10,608 bases of DNA from Clostridia bacterium (GTDB lineage: Bacteria; Bacillota; Clostridia; Oscillospirales; Acutalibacteraceae), in contig JAFSBS010000445.1 of the NCBI GenBank assembly GCA_017437165.1, forward strand, positions 1-10,608, read 5' to 3'. The notes under the pieces were generated by a model. That model worked only from the letters and a program-made list of their open reading frames with translations, was not told where the DNA came from and ran no database searches. Below, piece by piece: positions 1 through 6,579 of this stretch. Position 1 is the stretch's first letter, and each line of letters opens with the position of its first letter. The translations under genes and the position numbers were made by a program.

Positions 1-721
1 CACCAACATACATTTCAACAAAGTCAGAACCTGAAATTGAGAAGAATGGTACATCTGCTTCACCTGCAACTGCACGAGCCAAAAGTGTTTTACCGGTACC
101 CGGAGGGCCAACTAAAAGCACACCTTTCGGAATTCTTGCACCAAGTTCTGTAAACTTTTGTGGGTCCTTTAAGAATTCAACGATTTCTTGTAATTCTTCT
201 TTTTCTTCATCGGCACCTGCAACTTTATCAAAGGTTGTTTTTCTTTTTTCATCGGCACCGAATTTTACTCTTGCTTTACCAAAGCCCATTGCTCTGTTAT
301 TTTCGCTTGAAATAGAATTACCCATACGCTTCATAAATATAAAGCCACCGGCAATTACGAGTATTGCACAGAAAATAACCGGAATTATTTGTAACCAGAA
401 TGAATAAGATGCACCTGAAACATAATTATATTTAATTGGTGTTTCAGGATTAGCACGATTGTATTCAACAACATCATCGTGAATATCGTTAACAAACATA
501 CTTACATTAGGAACAGAGTATCTGCCTGTACTACTGTCTTTTAAAGTATAGGTAAGAGCTCCTGTACCAATGTTCAACTCATATTCACTTACTTCACCCT
601 TATCAAATAATTCAATTACCTGATAATACTCTAATTTTTCGTTTGATTCTGTACCTGAATAAACAAAAATCAAACCGATAACCATTAACGGAATAAGAAT
701 GTAGGGCAAAACTGCCTTCAT
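1..721 (-). CDS. ftsH: ATP-dependent zinc metalloprotease FtsH, N-terminal part (runs off the left edge)
   Basis: Membrane-anchored AAA+ protease that degrades misassembled membrane proteins and short-lived regulators. About 240 residues are visible, counted from the ATG at 721-719. The order is a first membrane segment (about residues 3-22, [20 protein letters not shown]), an extracytoplasmic domain, a second membrane segment (about 108-130, starting [10 protein letters not shown]), then the start of the AAA+ module. That module has the FtsH signature [23 protein letters not shown] in two pieces and a Walker A GPPGTGKT at residues 205-212. The rest of the ATPase and the HEXXH protease domain lie outside the window. 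It is the last gene of the cluster seen here, 77 nt after hpt. The start is uncertain: a good AGGTGA lies 24 nt before this ATG but only 6 nt before an in-frame ATT at 739-737. The family call is firm; truncation is due only to the window edge. Confidence 0.95.
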   Translation of the reverse strand, partial: MKAVLPYILIPLMVIGLIFVYSGTESNEKLEYYQVIELFDKGEVSEYELNIGTGALTYTLKDSSTGRYSVPNVSMFVNDIHDDVVEYNRANPETPIKYNYVSGASYSFWLQIIPVIFCAILVIAGGFIFMKRMGNSISSENNRAMGFGKARVKFGADEKRKTTFDKVAGADEEKEELQEIVEFLKDPQKFTELGARIPKGVLLVGPPGTGKTLLARAVAGEADVPFFSISGSDFVEMYVG

Positions 722-745
722 TTTGTCATTGATTTTAATAATAAG

Positions 746-751
746 TCACCT
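746..751 (-). promoter_or_regulatory. Shine-Dalgarno of ftsH, oddly distant from the first ATG
   Basis: On the minus strand AGGTGA is followed by CTT ATT ATT AAA ATC AAT GAC AAA ATG, all in the ftsH frame, with a TGA just upstream that closes the frame. The spacing is 24 nt to the ATG but 3 and 6 nt to the two ATT codons. This suggests initiation at ATT 739-737, which would add six residues (Met/Ile-Lys-Ile-Asn-Asp-Lys). The alternative is an ATG start with a weak or unusual ribosome-binding arrangement. Confidence 0.5.
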
Positions 752-797
752 GCTTTTTATTTGATAAAAATTTTATAAATAAAACTAACATTTTATA

Positions 798-1358
798 TTA
801 GTTATTATTCTCATAAACACTTTCTTTAAGTACACCTATAAATGGCAAATTCCTGTAATATTCAGAATAATCAAGACCATAACCTACAATAAATTCATTC
901 GGAACTAAAGAACCTATATAATCAGCTTTTATATCTGCTTCGCGTCTTTCCGGTTTATCAAAAAGAGTGCAGATTTTAATTGAAGACGGTTTTCTTGCAG
1001 ATAAAATATCTCTTATGTAATAGAGAGTTTTACCGCTATCCAAAATATCTTCGATAATAATTATATCTTTACCCTGAATATCATTATCAAGGTCTTTATT
1101 GATTTTAACTCTGCCTGAACTTTCTGTACCGTTCCCATAACTTGAAACTGCCATAAAATCAATATTGCAAGGTACATCAATTTCTCTCATAAGGTCTGCC
1201 ATAAAAATAACAGAACCTTTTAAGATACCAATTAAAAGAACATTTTTATCTCTATAATCGGCAGTAATTTCTGCGCCTAATCTTTTAACAATTGATTTAA
1301 GTTCAGTTTCATCAATAAGAACTTTTTTTATATCATCATTCATTTTTTGTGAAACCAT
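798..1358 (-). CDS. hpt: hypoxanthine(-guanine) phosphoribosyltransferase
   Basis: Cytoplasmic purine-salvage enzyme converting hypoxanthine or guanine plus PRPP to IMP or GMP. The 186-residue product matches the usual bacterial HPRT length and resembles B. subtilis HprT along its length. Numbered from the ATG at 1358, it has the LKG pyrophosphate-binding loop (about 46-48), the SSYGNGT flexible-loop region (about 72-78), the PRPP-binding loop EDILDSGKT (about 103-111), and the C-terminal [20 protein letters not shown] segment that shapes the purine pocket. Three starts are possible: GTG at 1367, ATG at 1358 and ATG at 1343. The homologous core begins at the last one ([10 protein letters not shown]). 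I chose 1358 because a GAGTGAG stretch precedes it, whereas 1343 has no recognisable ribosome-binding site. The gene overlaps the end of tilS by about 23 nt and precedes ftsH, the tilS-hpt-ftsH order known from Bacillus, which implies translational coupling. Confidence 0.95.
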   Translation of the reverse strand: MVSQKMNDDIKKVLIDETELKSIVKRLGAEITADYRDKNVLLIGILKGSVIFMADLMREIDVPCNIDFMAVSSYGNGTESSGRVKINKDLDNDIQGKDIIIIEDILDSGKTLYYIRDILSARKPSSIKICTLFDKPERREADIKADYIGSLVPNEFIVGYGLDYSEYYRNLPFIGVLKESVYENNN

Positions 1359-2724
1359 TTTTCTCACTCACTCTTACAGATAAAATATTTTTACTTTCTT
1401 TGGTTTTTGCGTTTTTCTTATTTACACCAAAACCAAAAACCCACACGACTCCGTTATCATCTGCGATAACGGGAATTACATCTCTTTTTTCTTTAGAAAC
1501 ATTATCTTCAATAAAAAGTTTTTTTAGTGTTTTAGTAACATTTCTTTTATTAAGAGTTATTTTATCGCCTTCCTGACGAGTTCTTAAAACCAAATTACCA
1601 CATATTGTATCACAATCTATTAAATTATCCAATAGTAAATCTTTAATTTTTTGTGAAATATTTTCCAATATTTCGGTTTCAATTGTATATTGTCCGAACT
1701 GACAATTAAATTCTAATGAATCAAAAACTATTCTTTCCCGGTTTTTAACAACTTTTTTTTCAGAATCAAAAATTTTTAAAACACCATTTTTTGTCTGTGC
1801 GTAACAATGTTTATATAGTTGGATTTTTGTGTTGTCACGAGTACATTCAAGTAATGATTTAATTTTTTTACTATCAGGTTTTTCTCCACAAAAATCATTT
1901 ATCGCTTTATAAATAACTCGATTTTTTATTGATATATGAAACGAATTGAGAATTTCTACACTATAAGTATTTTTTTCAATTTCTGCTTTTTTAAAAGCTT
2001 CAAGCGTAGATTTTTCAAAAAAATCTGCATCATCTCTTACACTTTCAGCGAAGCGGGAAAACGCTTCTTCAACATTATTGTTTAACGTTTTCAATTCAGG
2101 AATGACAAGATGACGTATTTTATTTCTTGTATAATCGTCGCTTAAATTGGTACTGTCTGTAACAAACGATAATGAATTTTCTTTGCAATAATCCTCAATT
2201 TCTTCACGTGTACAAAAAATAAGCGGTCTTATAATATTTTCTCGTATGGGCGGGATTCCTTTTGCACCATTTAAAGAAGAACCTCGGGTAATATTAAAAA
2301 TAATTGTTTCCATATTATCATTACTGTTGTGAGCAGTAGCAATAACAGAATTTTCAGTATTTGCAAGAGATTTAAAGAAATCGTAACGAATTCTTCTCCC
2401 TGCTTCTTCAACAGTTTCGCCTGTTTTTTCAGCCTCTTTAATGCAATCAGCATTAAGTAGTTCAAACTGAATATTAAGTTTATTTGAAAAATCGTTTGAA
2501 AACAGCGCATCTTTTTCTGCTTCTTCACCACGGATTCCGTGATTTATATGAGCAGCAACAATCGTCAGATTAAGTTCTTCTTTAATTGAGTTAAGAAAGT
2601 GCAAAAGACAAACTGAATCTGCACCACCCGAAAGACCTACTATAACCCTGTCGCCTTTTTTGAGCATTGAATATTTTTCAATGGCTTTTTTTGCTTTTTC
2701 ATATACCACTAAAGTATTATTCAT
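1336..2724 (-). CDS. tilS: tRNA(Ile)-lysidine synthetase TilS
   Basis: Essential ATP-dependent enzyme that converts C34 of the CAU-anticodon tRNA-Ile to lysidine, so that it reads AUA and is charged with Ile. The roughly 462-residue product has the N-type PP-loop SGGADS (residues 32-37) in [15 protein letters not shown]. It then has [22 protein letters not shown], the HNSNDNMET segment, and the lysidine-synthetase signature [16 protein letters not shown]. The C-terminal tRNA-binding domain is recognisable by [11 protein letters not shown] and the [18 protein letters not shown] stretch. The frame also offers a GTG three bases upstream at 2727. ATG 2724 is preferred because a GGAG at 2735-2732 lies 7 nt from it. 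The start lies inside the last codons of dnaB (8-nt overlap) and the end overlaps hpt, so translation is probably coupled on both sides. Confidence 0.96.
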   Translation of the reverse strand: MNNTLVVYEKAKKAIEKYSMLKKGDRVIVGLSGGADSVCLLHFLNSIKEELNLTIVAAHINHGIRGEEAEKDALFSNDFSNKLNIQFELLNADCIKEAEKTGETVEEAGRRIRYDFFKSLANTENSVIATAHNSNDNMETIIFNITRGSSLNGAKGIPPIRENIIRPLIFCTREEIEDYCKENSLSFVTDSTNLSDDYTRNKIRHLVIPELKTLNNNVEEAFSRFAESVRDDADFFEKSTLEAFKKAEIEKNTYSVEILNSFHISIKNRVIYKAINDFCGEKPDSKKIKSLLECTRDNTKIQLYKHCYAQTKNGVLKIFDSEKKVVKNRERIVFDSLEFNCQFGQYTIETEILENISQKIKDLLLDNLIDCDTICGNLVLRTRQEGDKITLNKRNVTKTLKKLFIEDNVSKEKRDVIPVIADDNGVVWVFGFGVNKKNAKTKESKNILSVRVSEKNGFTKNE

Positions 2725-4093
2725 CACGATACTCCAATGTCGAAAAACGAGTAAACTGACTATCCCAATGAAGTGTTACTGTTTCAGTCGGACCATGACG
2801 GTTTTTAGCTACATTCACTTCTGCTTTTGACATATCTACTTCTTCTGCATTCTGCTTATCATTTTTGTAATAACCTTCTCTGTAAAGCATCATAACTATA
2901 TCCGCGTCCTGTTCAATAGAACCGGAATCACGAAGGTCAGAAAGTGCAGGTTTTTTTGTAGAACTACCATTCTTTTCAGGACCACGTGAAAGCTGACAAC
3001 AAACAACAACAGGAATCTTGAGGTCTTTTGCAAGAAGTTTTAAACTACGTGTAATTTCAGTAACTTCCTGAACACGATTACCCTTAATATTTTTATCTGC
3101 CGTCTGCATAAGACCTAAATAGTCGATAATAATACAGTCAACATCTTTCATTCTTCTGATTTTTGCTTTGATTTCGGGAACTGTAATTGTGGAAGTATCA
3201 TCAAAATAAAGTTCACATCTTGATGATAAAAGACTTGTTGCTTCTGCAAGTCGTTGCCACTCCGCTTCACTTATATTACCCGAACGGAATTTATTACTCT
3301 CAACTCTTGCTTCGGTTGAAAGCACGCGTGATGCCAACTGTTCGTTTGACATCTCGAGTGAGAAGAAAACAACCTTTTTACCGGTCATACCAACGTTGCG
3401 GGCAATATTAAGTGCAAAACTCGTTTTACCCATAGCAGGACGAGCGCCAATCAAAACAAGGTCGGAACGGTTGAGACCGGAAATAATTTCATCAATTTTT
3501 GAAAAACCTGTTGGAATACCTTTGAAATCATCCGCGTTTTCAGAAGTGATATTTGAAAGAGTTGGATAAACTTCGTTTGTGATAACATCACTTAGTCTTT
3601 GAATTGAACTTGTTGATTTACCTTTACGAAGGTTATAAATACTTTGTTCAGCAGACTCTAACAGCACATCTGCATCTACTCCGGTAGAAGCAGAATCTAT
3701 CGTATCCTGAGAAATATCAATAAGTCTTCTTACGTAGAAATTGTCCTGAACAATTTTACAATAGTTCTCAACATTGGCAGTTGAAGGTACTGCTTGTGCT
3801 AATTGTGCTAAATAGTTTTTACCGGTTTCTTCGTCAAAAACACCTTTTTCTTTTAATCTTTCTAAAATTACAAGAGCATCTATTCTTGAACCCAATGTAT
3901 CAAGAGTTACCATTACATTAAAAATTTCTTTATGTTGCGGATAATAGAATGCATCAGGGTTAACTATAGAAATAACACGGCTTAAACATTCAGGGTCAAT
4001 AAGAACAGAACCTAAAATTGCCTGTTCTGCTGTAAAATTTGATTTTTCTTTATAAATTTCAGCATTAGTAGTTGTTAAATCTTTTTCTGCCAT
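2717..4093 (-). CDS. dnaB: replicative DNA helicase (DnaB family)
   Basis: Hexameric 5'-3' helicase that unwinds the chromosome at the replication fork and contacts primase (called DnaC in B. subtilis). At 458 residues it is normal length. The N-terminal helical domain (about 18-125) begins NFTAEQAILGSVL and contains the HKEIFNVM segment. After a linker, the RecA-like domain has Walker A GARPAMGKT (residues 216-224), FFSLEMSNEQLASR, Walker B IIIDYLGLM (Asp at 324), the CCQLSRGPE segment, and DLRDSGSIEQDAD with the downstream MLYRE typical of the family. RHGPTETVTLHW near the C-terminus also fits. No intein or insertion is present. It starts at ATG 4093, with GGTG upstream, 33 nt after rplI. 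The rplI-dnaB pair is conserved in Firmicutes. Confidence 0.97.
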   Translation of the reverse strand: MAEKDLTTTNAEIYKEKSNFTAEQAILGSVLIDPECLSRVISIVNPDAFYYPQHKEIFNVMVTLDTLGSRIDALVILERLKEKGVFDEETGKNYLAQLAQAVPSTANVENYCKIVQDNFYVRRLIDISQDTIDSASTGVDADVLLESAEQSIYNLRKGKSTSSIQRLSDVITNEVYPTLSNITSENADDFKGIPTGFSKIDEIISGLNRSDLVLIGARPAMGKTSFALNIARNVGMTGKKVVFFSLEMSNEQLASRVLSTEARVESNKFRSGNISEAEWQRLAEATSLLSSRCELYFDDTSTITVPEIKAKIRRMKDVDCIIIDYLGLMQTADKNIKGNRVQEVTEITRSLKLLAKDLKIPVVVCCQLSRGPEKNGSSTKKPALSDLRDSGSIEQDADIVMMLYREGYYKNDKQNAEEVDMSKAEVNVAKNRHGPTETVTLHWDSQFTRFSTLEYRDE

Positions 4094-4126
4094 ATCTTTT
4101 TCACCATTTGAAAATAAAAAATAAAA

Positions 4127-4570
4127 TTATAATTCTGTTACCTGCACCTTAAAATCTGCAGTCACTTTAGGATGAAGTTTAACTTGCGCATTATATGTAC
4201 CAAATGCTTTTATATCATCAACTACGATTTTTCTTTTATCGGCAGTTATATTGAACTTTTTATTAACTTCAACTGCAATTTCTTTTGCAGTAATTGAACC
4301 GAAAAGTTTACCGTTTGCTCCACCTTTTGCCTTAAGAGAAACAGTTTGTCCATTGATTTTTTCTGCATTTTGTTTTGCAGCTTTTAATTCTTCATCTGCT
4401 TTGAATTTCTCTGAAGATTCTTTATTCTTGAGTTCAGAAATAAGTTGAGCATTTATTTCGCTCGCTAATTTTCTCGGGAAAAGGAAATTTCTTGCATAAC
4501 CTTCGGAAACGCTCACTTTCTCGCCTTTTTTTCCGAGACCTTTTACATCACTGTTTAATACTACGTCCAT
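4127..4570 (-). CDS. rplI: 50S ribosomal protein L9
   Basis: Ribosomal protein that binds 23S rRNA domain V near the L1 stalk and helps maintain reading frame. The 147-residue product is close to the usual 148-150. The N-terminal RNA-binding domain carries the L9 signature GLGKKGEKVSVSEGYARNFL and FPRKLA within the first 40 residues. A long charged connecting helix follows (about 42-75, ELKNKESSEKFKADEELKAA). The C-terminal domain contains GKLFGSITAKEIA and ends near VKVQVTEL-like sequence (DFKVQVTEL). The ribosome-binding site AAAGGT (4586-4581) overlaps the stop of gdpP 8 nt upstream, so L9 is probably translationally linked to that gene. gdpP-rplI adjacency is common in Firmicutes. There is nothing unusual in the protein. 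Confidence 0.98.
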   Translation of the reverse strand: MDVVLNSDVKGLGKKGEKVSVSEGYARNFLFPRKLASEINAQLISELKNKESSEKFKADEELKAAKQNAEKINGQTVSLKAKGGANGKLFGSITAKEIAVEVNKKFNITADKRKIVVDDIKAFGTYNAQVKLHPKVTADFKVQVTEL

Positions 4571-4578
4571 TTTTAATT

Positions 4579-6108
4579 CTACCTTTCTTCGTAATATTCA
4601 TCTATTGCACTCTTTAATTTTTCGAGCGCTAATTCAAATGACACATCTTTGAGTTGACAGGCAGCCATTGTACTATGACCACCGCCACCTAATTTTTCGG
4701 TGATAAGCTGAACATTTTCTTCACCTAAAGAACGTGCCGAAATATTAACTAAATCATCTTTGATTTTTGAAATTACAAATGACGCTTTAACGCCACTTAT
4801 ATTGAGCATATCATCTGCCGCTTTTGCTGTAACAACTCTTAAATTTTCAACATCTTTATCCGCTATTGAAATCATACAATCTCTGTAATTAACAGCACTT
4901 TTTATAATTTCATTTTCACCATTTATCTGTTCCTGATTAACAGCAAAAAGTTTTTTAACTTCAACTGTATTTGCACCATTCTGTCTTAAATATGCTGCCG
5001 CTTCAAATGTTCTCCTTGAAGTTTTCAGAACATAATCCTTTGTGTCAAGTACGATACCCGACAAAAGTGCGGTTGCAATTTCTTGTGGTAAATCTATTTT
5101 TGTTGTCGAATATTCAAGCAATTCTGAAACCATTTCGCAAGTAGAAGACGAAAGCGGTAAATGATAAAAAATCTCTGCATCATCAATATAATCCGCCGTT
5201 CTTCTGTGGTGGTCTATAATAATTTTACTGCCACCATCGTTATAAACCGGTTCACTCTCTAAAAGAGAAACAACATGAGTATCTACAACAATAACTAAAG
5301 TTTTACTGTCGCAGAATCGTTTACCATCATCATGGTCTATAAATTTGTCATAACCGTTTTTGGTGAGATATTTTATAAGCGGTTTTGCAAGGGATTGTTT
5401 TTCATCCACAACCACCTTTGCATTCACTCCGTTTTGTCGGCAGAAATATTCCATACCGACTGCGGCCCCGACAGAATCATTATCTGAAAATCTATGTCCC
5501 ATAATAAGTACCTTATTATGTTTTTTTATTTCATTAAGTATATTCGCAGAAGTCTGTCTCGGGGAAACTTTGGAGTTATCATTAAGAAGATTTGCCATAC
5601 CGCCAAAGAATGTATAATTATCATCCATAAATACGGCACATTGGTCCCCGCCGCGACCTAACGCTAATTCTAAAGAGCGTTTTGCCTGATTTTCACAATC
5701 AAGAACATTTTCGCCCATACCTACACCTATCGAAAGCGTTGCGTTAATTTCCGTGTTTTCGTATTTATACGCACGTATATCATTCAGAACTTCAAACTTT
5801 TCGTTGCACAATTCATCGAGACTGCGTTTTTCACCGATTACAAGGAATCTGCCGTTTGCAGTCTTTTTGAAAACGACATTGTGACCGTCAAGCCATTTTT
5901 CTAATATACTTTCTATACCACTTGTAATAAGTGCAAATTTACTGTCAGAATATTTTCTGTAAAGTTCATCTATGTTATCAACAAGAATGTGCATAACATA
6001 AGGTCTTGTTAAATGGTATTCTTTCTCAGTTGTTTTAAAGTATGTATCATCAAGAAAATACATAGCAATAAGTGGCATATTTTTATCGTGTACTTTTGTT
6101 GTGAACAC
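4579..6108 (-). CDS. GdpP C-terminal fragment: degenerate GGDEF plus DHH/DHHA1 phosphodiesterase
   Basis: Open part of the interrupted gdpP after the TAA, bounded here by a GTG at 6108-6106 (509 residues). The first 30 residues are the end of the PAS domain. The degenerate GGDEF domain then includes KKTANGRFLVIGE and ALGRGGDQCAVF, and the complete DHH/DHHA1 module holds all metal-binding and catalytic motifs. It carries no membrane segment. The start is doubtful: neither this GTG nor the ATG at 6078 has a Shine-Dalgarno, so efficient independent translation is not evident. If made, it would be a soluble c-di-AMP phosphodiesterase lacking its PAS/membrane control. The DHH part of the family is known to be active without the membrane region. 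Confidence 0.7.
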   Translation of the reverse strand: MFTTKVHDKNMPLIAMYFLDDTYFKTTEKEYHLTRPYVMHILVDNIDELYRKYSDSKFALITSGIESILEKWLDGHNVVFKKTANGRFLVIGEKRSLDELCNEKFEVLNDIRAYKYENTEINATLSIGVGMGENVLDCENQAKRSLELALGRGGDQCAVFMDDNYTFFGGMANLLNDNSKVSPRQTSANILNEIKKHNKVLIMGHRFSDNDSVGAAVGMEYFCRQNGVNAKVVVDEKQSLAKPLIKYLTKNGYDKFIDHDDGKRFCDSKTLVIVVDTHVVSLLESEPVYNDGGSKIIIDHHRRTADYIDDAEIFYHLPLSSSTCEMVSELLEYSTTKIDLPQEIATALLSGIVLDTKDYVLKTSRRTFEAAAYLRQNGANTVEVKKLFAVNQEQINGENEIIKSAVNYRDCMISIADKDVENLRVVTAKAADDMLNISGVKASFVISKIKDDLVNISARSLGEENVQLITEKLGGGGHSTMAACQLKDVSFELALEKLKSAIDEYYEER

Positions 6109-6150
6109 AGTATAAAAACGGTCATTATAATATGCAGGAACAGATTCTTC

Positions 6151-6540
6151 TTATCCAAAATTATCAAATGAGAAATTTTTGAAAACATCAGTTATTTTAA
6201 ATTTTTCCGAATCTTCATCTGATAATATATCTGAAAGGAAAAGCTTGTTATACCACACAACTCCACCATACGAATTGCACACTACTGCAGGAAGCGGAAA
6301 CGAATCTATATTTTTGATTTCTCCCCGCAGAGATTTATTTATCTGTTTAACAAGTTTTTTAGTTGAAGATATACTGTAAGCAGAATAAATCACACTTAAA
6401 ATAAGTACAACTGCAAAACCTAAAAAAGAAGCAACTGCACCTTTTTTATCTATAAAAATAAATCCTATACCGACAAGCAAAAATATCCCAGATGATAAAA
6501 ACCCCATAGGATTCTGATACAACCAACTTTTAAATCGCAT
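6151..6540 (-). CDS. GdpP N-terminal fragment: two membrane helices and start of PAS domain
   Basis: If the TAA at 6153-6151 is obeyed, this is what the ribosome makes from the good start: a 129-residue membrane protein. It has two hydrophobic segments (PMGFLSSGIFLLVGIGFIFI and AVASFLGFAVVLILSVIYS) separated by a short DKKG turn. A linker helix (SISSTKKLVKQINKSLRGEI) and the first half of a PAS fold (FPLPAVVCNSYGGVVWYNKLF) follow. The PAS fold is cut before its last strands, so stable folding and ligand (haem) binding are doubtful. It has no catalytic part. It lies 39 nt downstream of rnj. Confidence 0.7.
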   Translation of the reverse strand: MRFKSWLYQNPMGFLSSGIFLLVGIGFIFIDKKGAVASFLGFAVVLILSVIYSAYSISSTKKLVKQINKSLRGEIKNIDSFPLPAVVCNSYGGVVWYNKLFLSDILSDEDSEKFKITDVFKNFSFDNFG

Positions 6541-6547
6541 AAACTTT

Positions 6548-6553
6548 CTCCTT
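6548..6553 (-). promoter_or_regulatory. strong ribosome-binding site of gdpP
   Basis: AAGGAG lies 7 nt upstream of ATG 6540-6538. It fixes the start of the interrupted gdpP and shows that initiation at the 5' end is not degraded, in contrast to the fragment downstream of the TAA. Confidence 0.8.
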
Positions 6554-6554
6554 A

Positions 6555-6575
6555 TCAGAGTAAAATCAACTCTGA
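6555..6575 (-). other. inverted repeat (hairpin) between rnj and gdpP
   Basis: On the minus strand TCAGAGT and ACTCTGA form a perfect 7-bp stem around a 7-nt loop (TGATTTT). It lies entirely in the 39-nt rnj-gdpP gap and ends one base before the AAGGAG of gdpP. There is no T-run after it, so it is not an intrinsic terminator. It could shield the 3' end of rnj, mark a processing site, or tune gdpP translation. Its function is inferred from position only. Confidence 0.5.
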
Positions 6576-6579
6576 AAAT

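Larger units (their letters stand above)
4579..6540 (-). pseudogene. gdpP: gdpP (c-di-AMP phosphodiesterase) interrupted by one in-frame TAA
   Basis: Read as a single frame, 6540-4579 encodes 653 codons, almost the length of B. subtilis GdpP (659 residues). The architecture is complete: two membrane helices (about residues 10-30 and 34-55), a PAS-like domain (about 75-170), a degenerate GGDEF domain (about 170-310), and a DHH/DHHA1 phosphodiesterase. Catalytic motifs are intact: GHRFSDNDS (348-356), VDTH (Asp 420), DHHRR (443-447) and GGGGH (618-622). Only codon 130 (6153-6151) is a stop, TAA, in the loop of the PAS domain. The frame continues unchanged (EESVPAYYNDRFYTVF) and aligns with the PAS end of GdpP. 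This is either a recent nonsense mutation, a sequencing error or, less likely, readthrough. The enzyme normally hydrolyses c-di-AMP to pApA at the membrane. A strong AAGGAG (6553-6548) sits 7 nt before the ATG. Confidence 0.8.

Noticed and set aside
2271..2531. Second minus-strand open frame inside tilS
   Set aside because: It lies wholly within the well-supported tilS frame and has an AT-driven Leu/Ile/Lys composition with no recognisable motif.
6151..6153. Recoding of the gdpP stop as selenocysteine or pyrrolysine
   Set aside because: The codon is TAA, not TGA or TAG, and no strong downstream stem-loop is visible; TAA ends other genes here normally.
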